Positions 7,606 to 15,867 of a stretch of 64,000 bases of DNA are shown here, in pieces. The position numbers were made by a program, and so were the translations under genes. Under the pieces are notes generated by a model. That model had not been told where the DNA came from and searched no databases. It saw only the letters and a list, made by a program, of their open reading frames with translations. The DNA comes from Gaiella sp038230035 (GTDB lineage: Bacteria; Actinomycetota; Thermoleophilia; Gaiellales; Gaiellaceae), in the NCBI GenBank assembly GCA_038230035.1, contig JBBRNX010000005.1, positions 62,001-126,000 on the forward strand, written 5' to 3'. How positions within the stretch are numbered: position 1 is the stretch's first letter; each line of letters begins with the position of its first letter.

Positions 7606-8879
7606 GCGCGCGGAACGAGCTTGAAGCCAGGCGCGTCTGCAGTGTCACGAACCTCCCAACCGGCTGCCTTGATCTCACCGCGCAATCGATCCGCCTCAGC
7701 CCAATTCTTGCTCTCGCGGGCTTGGACGCGGCTGTCGGCAAGGGCGGTCACCTCTGCCGGCGCGAGCGACGCCTCGCCAAGCGATCCGAGACCGAAGAGC
7801 TTCAGGGCTCTCGCGAGGAGCTCGCGGTCGCGCCACTCATGGACGATCGCGAGTGCCTCGGGAGTGTTGAAGTCCTCTTCGAGCGCCGCCGTGAACTGAT
7901 CCCAGGCGCCGGCCGCTGCCGGGACCGACGGCGCACGCAACACCTCCCGGATGCCCTCGGCTCGCGCGCGTGCCGACTCCATGGCGGTCGGCGAGAAGTC
8001 GATCGGCTTGCGCCAGTGTGCGGCCATGAAGAACAGCAGCGCCGTCTCCGCCCCCCACCCCCCGAGCACGTCCTCGATCGTGGCCACGTTGCCGACCGAC
8101 TTGGACATCTTTTCGCCGGTGAAGCGGAGCAAGCCGTTGTGCATCCAGACCTTCGCGAACGGGTGCCCAACCGCGAGCGACTGAGCCCGCTCGTTCTCGT
8201 GGTGCGGGAACACGAGGTCGAGGCCGCCGCCGTGGATCCAGAACTCCGGACCGAGGTGCTTCGCGGCCATCGCCGAGCACTCGATGTGCCAGCCCGGCCG
8301 GCCGAGACCCCACGGTGACTCCCACGACGTGTCCTCACCCGGCTTGTTGGCCTTCCAGAGCGCGAAGTCGCGCGGATCCTCCTTACGCGGGTTCGGCTCC
8401 TGCTCCTCGACCTGATCCGGACGCTGGCCGGACAGCCGACCGTAGTCCGGAAACGACGCGACGCGGTAGTAGACGTCGCCGTCGGACTGGTACGCGTGCC
8501 CGCCGGCAACCAGCTCGGCGATCAGCGCGACGATCTCGGGGATCGTCTCGGTCGCGAGCGGCAGCGCGTCCGGCCGGCCGAGGCCGAACCCGTCCGTGTC
8601 CTCCAGATACCACTGCGTCGCGTCACGCGCGCGTGCCGCCGAATGCCCTGGGGCCGCCTCGTAGATCTTGTCGTTCACGTCCGTGATGTTGTGGACGAAG
8701 GTCACGTCGTAGCCGCGAAACCGCAGCCAGCTCGCGAGCCACGAGAAGACGACGTACGGCCGCGCATTTCCGATGTGCGCACGCTGGTACACGGTTGGCC
8801 CGCAGACGTACATCCCGATCTTCGCCGGCGGCGCGGGCAGCTCGACGAGCTCGCCGGTCAGCGTGTCAGTGAGCCGCAC
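7602..8879 (-). CDS. cysS: Cysteine--tRNA ligase
   Basis: Class Ia aminoacyl-tRNA synthetase of 425 residues, slightly short for CysRS (about 460). It has the zinc ligand YVCGPTVY, the HIGH motif RAHIGNARPY, a second zinc cysteine in WHIECSAM and zinc His in GGGLDLVFPHHENE, then the KMSKS motif EKMSKSVGN. I chose GTG at 8879 because AGGAGG lies 4 nt before it; the longer frame to 8942 adds an Arg/Cys-rich tail that is not family-like. It overlaps the gltX stop by 14 nt and the rlmB start by 4 nt, giving a gltX-cysS-rlmB-rae1 operon. Confidence 0.95.
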   Translation of the reverse strand: MRLTDTLTGELVELPAPPAKIGMYVCGPTVYQRAHIGNARPYVVFSWLASWLRFRGYDVTFVHNITDVNDKIYEAAPGHSAARARDATQWYLEDTDGFGLGRPDALPLATETIPEIVALIAELVAGGHAYQSDGDVYYRVASFPDYGRLSGQRPDQVEEQEPNPRKEDPRDFALWKANKPGEDTSWESPWGLGRPGWHIECSAMAAKHLGPEFWIHGGGLDLVFPHHENERAQSLAVGHPFAKVWMHNGLLRFTGEKMSKSVGNVATIEDVLGGWGAETALLFFMAAHWRKPIDFSPTAMESARARAEGIREVLRAPSVPAAAGAWDQFTAALEEDFNTPEALAIVHEWRDRELLARALKLFGLGSLGEASLAPAEVTALADSRVQARESKNWAEADRLRGEIKAAGWEVRDTADAPGFKLVPRA

Positions 8880-9924
8880 GTGCCCTCCTGATCGCCTCGT
8901 CACGTGACAGCGCGGCAACCACTGCCGACAGCTCCGGTCCACGCTCGGCCCCGGTCAGCGCGAGGCGTAGCGACTTGAGATCGCCGCCGACGGCCTTCAA
9001 CTCGCGCACGATCGTCTTCGCACCGGCCGCATCGAGTGGACCCGAGGCCTCGCGGAGCTCGACGAAGCGGTCGAGTGTCAGACCTGCGGCGGGTTCGAGC
9101 GTGACCGTGGGCGCCTCGGCGATCTGCCGCGCGATCTCGCGCGCCTCGACGAGCGTGCGGGCGCCGCGCAAAGCAGGCACCGCCTCGAGCGGAGCGCCGG
9201 CGATCGCCGCAAGCTCGGCGTCCGACATCGCAGCGATGGCGTCGATCGCGAGGCGGCGGACCCGTGCCAGATCGAAGTGCACGTCGTGCGTTGGCAGCCC
9301 CAGCTCGTCGAGATACGCCCGCACCGCGCTCCCGGGAATCCCCTCGTCGCGAAGGTCGGCGACCGACGCGTGGCCGTGCCGCTTCGAGAGCTTCTTGCCG
9401 TCGTCGCCGAGGATCAACCCGTGATGCACGACTTCAGGCAGTTCGCCCCCGAGGGCGCGCGCAATTGCCTGCTGGAGCGGCAGGTTCGGCCGGTGATCGG
9501 AGCCGCGGATGATCCGTGTGATCCCGAGCTCTAGATCGTCCACGACGGTCGCGAGCTGGTACGTCGCGGTGCCATCGGCGCGCAGCAGAGTCGGACGAGG
9601 CGAGGCGACGAGCCGAACCGTGTCGTCGGGCTCGCGGGTAGCGGCGCCAGACTCCAGCAACCCCGCGGCCGCAGCGGCATGGATAGCGACGCGATCACTC
9701 TGACGGATCGGCCCTTCGTCCCAGGCAACCCCGAGCCAACCGAGATCGGCGAGCACCGCGTCTTCGCCGCCGGGCACAACGCGCGTCGCGTCAGTGTCGT
9801 CGAGCCGCAGCAGGAACTGCCCGCCCTCGAGATCGGCGCAGGCGCGGTTGGCGACCGCGTCGAGCGCATTTCCAACGTGCAACGAGCCTGTAGGAGATGG
9901 AGCAAAGCGGACGCGAGCGGTCAT
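8866..9924 (-). CDS. gltX: Compact glutamate--tRNA ligase
   Basis: Class Ib synthetase with FAPSPTGSLHVGNAL (HIGH motif), LLRLDDTD, the conserved DDLELGITRIIRGSDH, and the KMSKS-type motif KLSKRHG. The protein is only 352 residues, against about 460-490 for most bacterial GluRS. The missing length comes mainly from the insertion after the HIGH region and from the anticodon-binding helices, yet the C-terminal LRLALTGAERGPEL signature remains. The frame is uninterrupted, so it looks naturally compact rather than broken. TAGATT lies 6 nt before the ATG at 9924, suggesting a leaderless start. It heads the operon with cysS. Charging of tRNA-Gln as well as tRNA-Glu cannot be judged. Confidence 0.88.
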   Translation of the reverse strand: MTARVRFAPSPTGSLHVGNALDAVANRACADLEGGQFLLRLDDTDATRVVPGGEDAVLADLGWLGVAWDEGPIRQSDRVAIHAAAAAGLLESGAATREPDDTVRLVASPRPTLLRADGTATYQLATVVDDLELGITRIIRGSDHRPNLPLQQAIARALGGELPEVVHHGLILGDDGKKLSKRHGHASVADLRDEGIPGSAVRAYLDELGLPTHDVHFDLARVRRLAIDAIAAMSDAELAAIAGAPLEAVPALRGARTLVEAREIARQIAEAPTVTLEPAAGLTLDRFVELREASGPLDAAGAKTIVRELKAVGGDLKSLRLALTGAERGPELSAVVAALSRDEAIRRARAAH

Positions 9925-9973
9925 GCGTCCAATCTACCGTGGTACTCGTTGGACACAGGGGTAGAGTCGGCCC

Positions 9974-10690
9974 GTGGAGGCTGAGCTTCTCGCCTGGTAC
10001 GAGCACGCGAAACGCGATCTCCCGTGGCGGCGGACACGCGACCCGTACGCGATCCTCGTCTCCGAGGTGATGCTGCAGCAGACGCAGGTGGAGCGGGTCG
10101 TGCCGCGCTACCGCGCCTGGCTCGAACGCTGGCCGACAGCCGCGGATCTTGCGAGCGCGAGCGCCGCCGACGTCATCCGCGCCTGGCAAGGGCTCGGCCA
10201 CAACCGGCGTGCAGTCGCGCTCCACAACGCTGCCAAGATGATCGCCGAGGCCGGATGGCCGGCCGACCTCACCGATCTGCCCGGGGTCGGCCCGTACACC
10301 GCCGCGGCCGTCCGCAACTTCGCGTTCGGCGACGCCGTCCTCCCGGTCGATGTCAACGTCATCCGCATCCACGAGCGAACCGGCCACGCGTTCTCACCGC
10401 TCGCAGCCCAGGCGCTGATGGATCTCGGCGCGACCGTCTGTCTCGCACGAATCCCCCGCTGCGGCATCTGCCCGCTCGCGACGGCGTGCCCATCTCGCGG
10501 TTTGCGTTACGAACCTGCAAGGAAGCAGAGTCGCTTCGAAGGCTCGTTCCGCCAACGCCGCGCGGAGCTCCTACGGCTGGTCACCGACGCGCCCCGCGAT
10601 GCCGCCCATCTCGAGACGCAGGTCGTCGAGTCACTCCTCCGCGACGGGCTTGTAGCCCGCGACGGCTCGCTCGTGACGCTCCCTCGTTAG
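9974..10690 (+). CDS. mutY: A/G-specific adenine glycosylase (MutY-type, no NUDIX domain)
   Basis: HhH-GPD base-excision glycosylase of 238 residues. It shows LLAWYEHAKRDLPWR, the catalytic-Glu helix SEVMLQQTQVERV, HhH LPGVGPYTAAAVRNFAFG and the catalytic Asp in PVDVNVIRI. The iron-sulfur motif CLARIPRCGICPLATAC has the C-X6-C-X2-C-X5-C spacing of MutY/EndoIII. MutY removes adenine opposite 8-oxoguanine; the LQQTQV and PWR motifs favour MutY over EndoIII. The C-terminal NUDIX-like 8-oxoG reader of canonical MutY (about 350 residues) is missing. GTG at 9974 follows TAGAGT by 6 nt (leaderless type). Its TAG stop shares bases with the convergent methyltransferase stop. Confidence 0.85.
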   Translation: MEAELLAWYEHAKRDLPWRRTRDPYAILVSEVMLQQTQVERVVPRYRAWLERWPTAADLASASAADVIRAWQGLGHNRRAVALHNAAKMIAEAGWPADLTDLPGVGPYTAAAVRNFAFGDAVLPVDVNVIRIHERTGHAFSPLAAQALMDLGATVCLARIPRCGICPLATACPSRGLRYEPARKQSRFEGSFRQRRAELLRLVTDAPRDAAHLETQVVESLLRDGLVARDGSLVTLPR

Positions 10691-11568
10691 CGAACCGCGG
10701 CCACGATAGCGGCGACATGCGCCGGAGTCGACCCGCAGCAGCCACCGACGATCCGGACGCCCTGCTCGACGTAGCGGCGAACGTGCTCGGCGATGATCTC
10801 TGGCGTCGCTTCATACACCGGATGGTCGCCGACCATCTTCGGCACGCCGGCGTTCGGCTTGACCCAGACCGGGAGGTCGCCGGCCGCGTCCAGGAGCTCT
10901 ACTACCACGGCGTCTGCGTCGGCAAGCGAGCGGCCGCAGTTGGCACCGACAGCCGTGACGCCGAGCGGCGCAACGGCCTCGACGAAATCGCGGGGCGAGA
11001 CACCCATCATCGTGTGCGTGCCTCGGTCGAAGCTGAAGCTGACGACGAGCGGCAGATCGCTGGCCGACTTCACGCCACGGATTCCGGGTAGCGCTTCCTC
11101 GAGCGCGAAGAAGGTCTCCATCACGAGCAGGTCGACGCCGCCGTCGGCAAGGGCGGCTGCCTGCTCGGCGTACGCTGCCGCGCACTCGTCCGGCCCGAGC
11201 GGGCCGAGCGGCTCGGCAAGCTGGCCGGTCGGACCGAGGGATCCAGCGACGAGAACCGTGTCGCCGGCGGCTTCCCGGGCGAGCTCGGCGGCTCGAAGGT
11301 TGACGTCGCGGGCGCGCCCTGCAAGCGGAGAATCAGCGAGCCTGAGCGAGGTCGCGCCGAACGTGTCGGTGAGGATCAGATCGGCGCCCGCGTCGACAAA
11401 CTCACGATGGAGCTCCAAGACGAGATGCGGTGCGTCGAACAACCATTCCTCTGGCGCGACGCCGAGCCCTAGCCCTTTTTCCTGGTAGTTCGTGCCGGTC
11501 GCGCCGTCGGCAACCAGTACGACACCCGACGCGAGCCGCTCGGCAAACGATGTTCTGGTGCTGCTCAT
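10687..11568 (-). CDS. Homocysteine S-methyltransferase family protein, under SAM riboswitch
   Basis: TIM-barrel methyltransferase of the pfam S-methyl_trans family, 293 residues. It begins with DGATGTNYQEKG and carries the zinc ligands in GANCG and GGCCGSTPAHV. Such proteins move a methyl group to homocysteine to make methionine, either alone (MHT/BHMT type, about 300 residues) or as the N-terminal module of MetH; here it stands alone. The ATG at 11568 is preceded by AGGAGGAG with 6-nt spacing. An upstream ATG at 11592 lies in the riboswitch stem and is not the start. A SAM riboswitch directly before the ribosome site strongly supports a role in methionine synthesis. Methyl donor unknown. 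Confidence 0.87.
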   Translation of the reverse strand: MSSTRTSFAERLASGVVLVADGATGTNYQEKGLGLGVAPEEWLFDAPHLVLELHREFVDAGADLILTDTFGATSLRLADSPLAGRARDVNLRAAELAREAAGDTVLVAGSLGPTGQLAEPLGPLGPDECAAAYAEQAAALADGGVDLLVMETFFALEEALPGIRGVKSASDLPLVVSFSFDRGTHTMMGVSPRDFVEAVAPLGVTAVGANCGRSLADADAVVVELLDAAGDLPVWVKPNAGVPKMVGDHPVYEATPEIIAEHVRRYVEQGVRIVGGCCGSTPAHVAAIVAAVR

Positions 11569-11582
11569 CGCGATCTCCTCCT

Positions 11583-11677
11583 CGCTCGACATCCACCCGG
11601 GTGTGGCACCTTGCGCGGCGCGCAGGTTGCCGAGGCGTTCTCGGGCCGGGCCCCTCGGCCTCTCTCGATGTGGAGCG
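11583..11677 (-). promoter_or_regulatory. SAM riboswitch (S-box type) controlling the methyltransferase gene
   Basis: Read on the minus strand, the segment has the S-box core in order: GAGAGAGGCCGAGGG, then CGGCCC, GGCAACC (11625-11631) and AGGTGCC (11605-11611). The closing stem P1 is formed by 11667-11677 and 11583-11593, 10 of 11 positions paired. The 3' arm of P1 directly abuts the Shine-Dalgarno AGGAGGAG (11575-11582) and start ATG 11568, so SAM binding could hide the ribosome site; no U-tract terminator is seen. This fits translational OFF control of methionine synthesis by SAM. I cannot separate SAM-I from SAM-IV with certainty. Confidence 0.85.
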
Positions 11678-11822
11678 GTGGCTCACCGCGTCCCTCCGCG
11701 AGCATAGCCGACGGAGCGCTTAACACCCACGCAAGACGAGTTCAGGACGCTGTAACTGGGTCGTAAGATCGCGCACCTACAACTCGGCTCTCCGCACGAC
11801 ATCCACGAACGAGGAGAGTCCG

Positions 11823-12884
11823 ATGATCCGCAAAGTCCTTTCAGGCCGTCCCGCGGTGCTCGCTGCTGCGGCAGGGGGGCTACTGCTCCTTGCAGCAGCC
11901 GCCGGCACAGCGACCCTCTCCGCGGCTCCGGCCGCACCGAAGATTCTCGTCAAGAGCGTGGTCGCTCTCGACACCAAGGCCGGAACCGTCACACTCCCCG
12001 CCTTCCGCGGCAGGACAGCCGCCGGGGGCGCGGTCTGGTACATCGTCACCGATTCGTCGGACAAGGCAGACGCTGCGAAGCGCGGCGTCAACTTCGCGCC
12101 GAAGCTCCGCAACGCCCTCGGTACGAAGGCCGTCGAGAAGGCGCGGCTGACCGGTGGCGAAATCGTGTTTCCCGGGACGGTCGACTTCCGTCCCAAGTCC
12201 ATCGTGGTGGCCGGGCCGACAGGATTCCCGCCCGCGAAGGTAGCCCCCGGCTCGATCGGCGACGCGCGGTACAGCCCGCTCGTGACCACTGGCGGTGGCA
12301 TCGTGATCAACGCCTCGCAGATCGCGAACGCAACGGGCAAGGGAGACAACGTCGTGTCGCTGGACACCAAGTCCCGCCGCGTCACGCTCAAGCTCCTGAC
12401 CGGTTTCACTCTCGGCAGCCCCGTCTTCTACCTGCGCACCGATGCGTCCGTCGATGTCGTCTCGGCGCTGGAAGGCAGCAACCTGGCCAAGAATCTGGAC
12501 GCGGCGCCTGGCCTTGGATCCAACGGGCCGAAGTCGGCGCGTTCGGCCATCATCCCGATCGTCAACGGAGCGCGTGGGAAGTCGAACCCGCAGCGACAGG
12601 GTCTCCAGTCCGCCGTGTTCGGCGAAGGAAGCCCGCTCAATATCCAGCAGTCGCTTCCCGGAGCGGCGGACTACAGCCCGATCTGGGACGTTCATCCCGC
12701 GGTCTGGTCGGCCGCAGCGATCAAAGCCGGCGACCGCAAACGGCTCACGTCCTCGACCGAGATCACCGCTCTCGTGAAGTCCGGCGAGCTCGTCAGCGGC
12801 GGGACGGGGCCGTCGGATCCGAGCCTCGGCGGCCTGAGGACGGCCGGCTTCATCTCCAACTGCCCGACGATCGCGGTCGGCTGA
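11823..12884 (+). CDS. Secreted protein of unknown function
   Basis: 353 residues with a clear signal peptide: MIRK, then an Ala/Leu-rich core to about residue 34 ending in APAAP. The mature part holds two related halves. The first has KSVVALDTKAGTVTLPAF and GAVWYIVTDSSDKADA; the second has DNVVSLDTKSRRVTLKLL and SPVFYLRTDASVDVV. An internal duplication of a beta-rich domain is therefore likely. The C-terminus contains PGAADYSPIWDVHPAVW, a pattern seen in other uncharacterised actinobacterial secreted proteins. The ATG at 11823 has GAGGAG upstream. It is divergent from the riboswitch-controlled gene and not in an operon. I do not recognise a function. Confidence 0.8.
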   Translation: MIRKVLSGRPAVLAAAAGGLLLLAAAAGTATLSAAPAAPKILVKSVVALDTKAGTVTLPAFRGRTAAGGAVWYIVTDSSDKADAAKRGVNFAPKLRNALGTKAVEKARLTGGEIVFPGTVDFRPKSIVVAGPTGFPPAKVAPGSIGDARYSPLVTTGGGIVINASQIANATGKGDNVVSLDTKSRRVTLKLLTGFTLGSPVFYLRTDASVDVVSALEGSNLAKNLDAAPGLGSNGPKSARSAIIPIVNGARGKSNPQRQGLQSAVFGEGSPLNIQQSLPGAADYSPIWDVHPAVWSAAAIKAGDRKRLTSSTEITALVKSGELVSGGTGPSDPSLGGLRTAGFISNCPTIAVG

Positions 12885-12899
12885 TCGACTCGATCCAAC

Positions 12900-12980
12900 C
12901 TGTGGACAACTTGACACGAACTTGGCACAGCTAGGGACAGTCCCCGGTTTTGTGCCAAGTTCGTGTCAGTTTGTCCACAG
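12900..12980. repeat. Long inverted repeat with inner palindrome
   Basis: Two 30-nt arms (12900-12929 and 12951-12980) are near-perfect reverse complements, differing at a few central positions. They enclose a 21-nt loop that itself contains the palindrome GGGACAGTCCC (12934-12944). It sits between the secreted-protein stop and the response-regulator gene. It may be a REP/REPIN-type element and could act as a transcription stop. Such GGGACAGTCCC palindromes are, as far as I know, often dispersed in genomes. Confidence 0.8.
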
Positions 12981-13042
12981 CGAATACCGTCCGTTTGGGG
13001 CGATTTCACACGCGCGTAACGTCTCGCAGGGAGAATCAGAGG

Positions 13043-13720
13043 ATGGCAACCGTCCTGGTCGTCGACGACGAGCCGATCGTGCGCGACGTCGTCGTGCGCT
13101 ATCTGGAGCGCGAAGGCCACACGACCCTCGAAGCCGACCACGGCGACCGAGCCCGCGAGCTGCTCGAGCAACGCACACCCGACCTGGTCGTGCTCGATGT
13201 GATGCTTCCCGGAGCGGACGGTCTCGAGCTGTGCCGCTGGATCCGCTCTCGCTCCGATACACCGGTGATCATGCTGACGGCCCGCGGCGAGGAAGCGGAC
13301 AGAATCGTCGGGCTCGAGCTCGGCGCCGACGACTACGTGACGAAGCCGTTCTCCCCGCGTGAGCTCGCCGCGCGCGTCCGCTCAGTACTCCGCCGCACCT
13401 CGGGGCCGGCCACGGCGGGCGAGCGGCTCTCATTCGGTGAGATCGAGCTCGATTCGAGCACGCGTGACGTCAACCGCTCTGGCGACGAGCTGAAGCTCAC
13501 GGCGAAGGAGTTCGACCTCCTCTGGTTCCTCGCGAGCCACCCGCGCAAGGTGTTCTCGCGCGATCAGCTGATGAGCCGCGTGTGGGGATACGAGGCCGCC
13601 CTCGACACCGGAACGGTCACGGTTCACGTGCGCCGCCTGCGCGAGAAGATCGAGGACGATCCGTCACAGCCCCTGCATCTGCAGACGGTGTGGGGCGTCG
13701 GCTACAGGCTCGTCCCGTGA
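13043..13720 (+). CDS. Response regulator, OmpR/PhoB family
   Basis: 225 residues. The receiver domain occupies about 1-120, with acidic pair DDE at 8-10, phospho-acceptor Asp52 in LVVLDVMLPG, and Lys in DDYVTKPFS. A winged-helix domain follows (LTAKEFDLLWFLASHPRKVFSRDQLMSRVWG, then VTVHVRRLREKIE and WGVGYRLV). It binds DNA as a dimer when phosphorylated by the kinase encoded next. The start ATG at 13043 begins MATVLVVDDE and has AGAGG upstream; the same frame extends to 12950 but that part overlaps the inverted repeat. The stop overlaps the kinase start as GTGA. Regulon unknown. Confidence 0.93.
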   Translation: MATVLVVDDEPIVRDVVVRYLEREGHTTLEADHGDRARELLEQRTPDLVVLDVMLPGADGLELCRWIRSRSDTPVIMLTARGEEADRIVGLELGADDYVTKPFSPRELAARVRSVLRRTSGPATAGERLSFGEIELDSSTRDVNRSGDELKLTAKEFDLLWFLASHPRKVFSRDQLMSRVWGYEAALDTGTVTVHVRRLREKIEDDPSQPLHLQTVWGVGYRLVP

Positions 13721-14781
13721 TCGTCGACGCGTTTGCAATCGCTTCGATAACGCTTGCTGTCGGGTTCTTGCTCGTCTTCCTGCTTCGCCTCCTGCCGACC
13801 GTCCGGCTGCAGCTGACCGGGCTCGCGATGCTTGCCGTGACGCTGCCTCTAGCGTCGGTTCTGCTCTCCGGCTGGGTGATGTTCCACATGGGCGACGACG
13901 TGAAGATCCTGGCGGTGTCGGCAGCCTCTGCCGCGATCGCGATCGTCGCGGGCCTGTACCTCGCCCACGCGATCGCTCGCTCGGTCGACCGCGTCCACGA
14001 CGCTGCAAGAGCGCTCGCGCAGGGTGATCTGTCCGCCCGGGCGCCGGAGTCAGGCCCGGCCGAGATCGCCGATCTTGCCGCGTCGTTCAACGAAATGGCT
14101 GGCAACATCGAGCAGCTGTTCGATGCCCGGCGCGAGCTCGTGGCATGGTCGAGTCACGATCTGCGGACGCCGCTCGCGAACATGCAGGCAATGCTCGAAG
14201 CCCTGGAAGACGGCCTTGCCGAGCCTGCCGACTACCTCCCGGCGCTCCGCGAGCAGGTCGGAGTGCTGACCTTGCTTGTCGACGATCTCTTCGAGCTCGC
14301 GCGGATCGACGCAGGCGTGCTCACGCTCGAACTGCAGGTTGCACCGATCGCGGCTGTTGTCGATTCGTGCCTGCGCGGCGTGGAAGCCGAGGCCCGGCAG
14401 CGTCAGGTGACGCTAGTCGGCGATGTCGACAGCGCGGTGACCGCCCGCTTCGCGCCGGAGAAGGTCGAGCGCGTCCTGCTCAACCTCGTTACGAACGCGC
14501 TCCGGCACACACCGTCCGACGGCTCGGTCGCAGTGCGGGTCGAGTCGCTCGCGACCGAAGTGCAGGTCATCGTCGAAGACACCGGCGAGGGACTCGGCGA
14601 AGAAGCGCAGACGCGGATGTTCGAGCGCTTCTGGCGGAGCGATCGCGCGCGTTCGACCCGAGGCGCTGGGCTCGGCCTCGCGATCGCCCGCGGACTTGTC
14701 GAGGCGCAGGGTGGCCGGATCTGGGCCGAGAACCGCCCTGGCGGCGGAGCCCGCGTCTCGTTCACACTCCCTGCGGCGTAG
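13717..14781 (+). CDS. Sensor histidine kinase (HAMP-HisKA-HATPase)
   Basis: 354 residues. Three hydrophobic segments are visible at about 4-24, 33-54 and 61-82 with almost no extracytoplasmic loop, so the kinase probably senses within or near the membrane. A HAMP domain (about 84-135) leads into the H-box WSSHDLRTPLANM with His147. The N-box LLNLVTNALRHT, G1 DTGEGLG and G2 GAGLGLAIARGLV are intact. GTG 13717 overlaps the regulator stop by 4 nt, which fixes the start. With the preceding OmpR-type regulator it forms a complete two-component system. Signal unknown. Confidence 0.92.
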   Translation: MIVDAFAIASITLAVGFLLVFLLRLLPTVRLQLTGLAMLAVTLPLASVLLSGWVMFHMGDDVKILAVSAASAAIAIVAGLYLAHAIARSVDRVHDAARALAQGDLSARAPESGPAEIADLAASFNEMAGNIEQLFDARRELVAWSSHDLRTPLANMQAMLEALEDGLAEPADYLPALREQVGVLTLLVDDLFELARIDAGVLTLELQVAPIAAVVDSCLRGVEAEARQRQVTLVGDVDSAVTARFAPEKVERVLLNLVTNALRHTPSDGSVAVRVESLATEVQVIVEDTGEGLGEEAQTRMFERFWRSDRARSTRGAGLGLAIARGLVEAQGGRIWAENRPGGGARVSFTLPAA

Positions 14782-14786
14782 CGGCC

Positions 14787-15269
14787 TCAGACGCGCCGCA
14801 ACAGCGCAACGGCTTCAGCCGCCAGCCCCTCGCCGCGCCCTGTGAAGCCGAGCCCGTCGGTCGTGGTGGCTCGGACGTTGACCTGCTCGAGACCGACACT
14901 GAGTGCACCGGCCAGCCGACCACGCATCTCATCGCGTCGCAAAGCGATGCGTGGTGCCTCGCCGACAAGGATGCAGTCGGCGTTCACGAGCTCGTAGCCG
15001 GAGGCCGTGACATGCGCGTAGGCCTCAGTGAGCAGCCCGAGCGAATCGGCACCGCGATACCGGTCGTCGTCCGACGGGAACAGCGAGCCGATGTCTCCGA
15101 GACCAGCAGCGCCCAGGAGCGCGTCCGTCAGAGCGTGTGCGATCACGTCGCCGTCGGAGTGACCCGCCAGTCCAGGCTGCCCCTCGAAGCAGACGCCACC
15201 GAGCACGAGTGGCACGCCGTCTTCGAACGCATGAGCGTCGACGCCGAGTCCGATTCGCAGGTTGTTCAT
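14787..15269 (-). CDS. ispF: 2-C-methyl-D-erythritol 2,4-cyclodiphosphate synthase
   Basis: 160 residues, normal IspF length. It begins RIGLGVDAHAF with the metal-binding Asp-X-His, has GHSDGDVIAHALTDALLGA with the second metal His and active-site residues, and ends with the ATTTDGLGFTGRGEGLAAEAVALL signature. IspF cyclises CDP-ME 2-phosphate to MEcPP in the MEP isoprenoid pathway. The ATG at 15269 overlaps the stop of the frameshifted HAD gene as ATGA. It follows carD-ispD-HAD in one minus-strand operon. Its stop lies 5 nt from the convergent histidine-kinase stop. Confidence 0.95.
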   Translation of the reverse strand: MNNLRIGLGVDAHAFEDGVPLVLGGVCFEGQPGLAGHSDGDVIAHALTDALLGAAGLGDIGSLFPSDDDRYRGADSLGLLTEAYAHVTASGYELVNADCILVGEAPRIALRRDEMRGRLAGALSVGLEQVNVRATTTDGLGFTGRGEGLAAEAVALLRRV

Positions 15270-15867
15270 GCGAGCGAGCGTAACGCGGCTGGCAACTCGG
15301 CGAGCGATTCGACCCGCATATCCGCCTCCTCCGACCCGCGCTGCAACCGACCCCACGGCCCTCGCCGTACATGGATCGCCACGAGGCCAGCGGCCTTCGT
15401 TGGTCGAACGTCGAAGTCGACACGATCTCCGACGTATGCGCACTCGCCGGCGCCGAACTTCGTCGCGCCAACCAGCCGGTCGAGAACTCGGTTGCAGGCT
15501 TGCGAACGCCGAGCCCGACCGACGACGTGACCAGGTCGACGTCGAGGCCAAAGGTGCGCAGATCGCCTTCGAGGCTGGCGCCCTGGTTGCCTGCCACCGC
15601 GACGAAGTACCTGTCAGCCCGAAGCTCGGCGAGACACGGCCGCGCGTCCGGATACAGGTCGGAGGCGATGTAGCCGACTTCGTCGCCGGTCGGCACCGGG
15701 TGGCCGAGATACGCCCAGACCCCGCGGTGATCCTCTCCGCGCTCGATGGTCATCCCGAGCGCGGCAGCGAGAACGATCGGCGAGACGCCGATGCGCGCCG
15801 CATGCTCGCCCCACCAGCGCATCTCGTCGACGAGGGTCTCCCCCACGTCGAAGAAGATCGCCTTCAA
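15266..15867 (-). pseudogene. HAD-family hydrolase, disrupted by a one-base frameshift
   Basis: The N-terminal part (from TTG 15867, LKAIFFDVGETLVDE with the nucleophile Asp) and the region VGLGVRKPATEF are in one frame. After about position 15486 the rest (DRLVGATKFGAGECAYVGDRVDFDV, with the motif IV acidic residues) continues in the next frame to a TGA at 15266. The total of 602 nt is one base short of a whole number of codons, consistent with one missing base near TTCTCGAC, where TTCTTCGAC would restore EFFDR. Start overlaps the ispD stop as TTGA, and the stop overlaps the ispF start as ATGA, so the intact gene was part of the operon. It could be a real pseudogene or a sequencing error. 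Substrate unknown. Confidence 0.8.

Noticed and set aside
9974..10690. Endonuclease III instead of MutY
   Set aside because: LPWR and LQQTQV motifs fit MutY; the missing C-terminal domain is noted instead.
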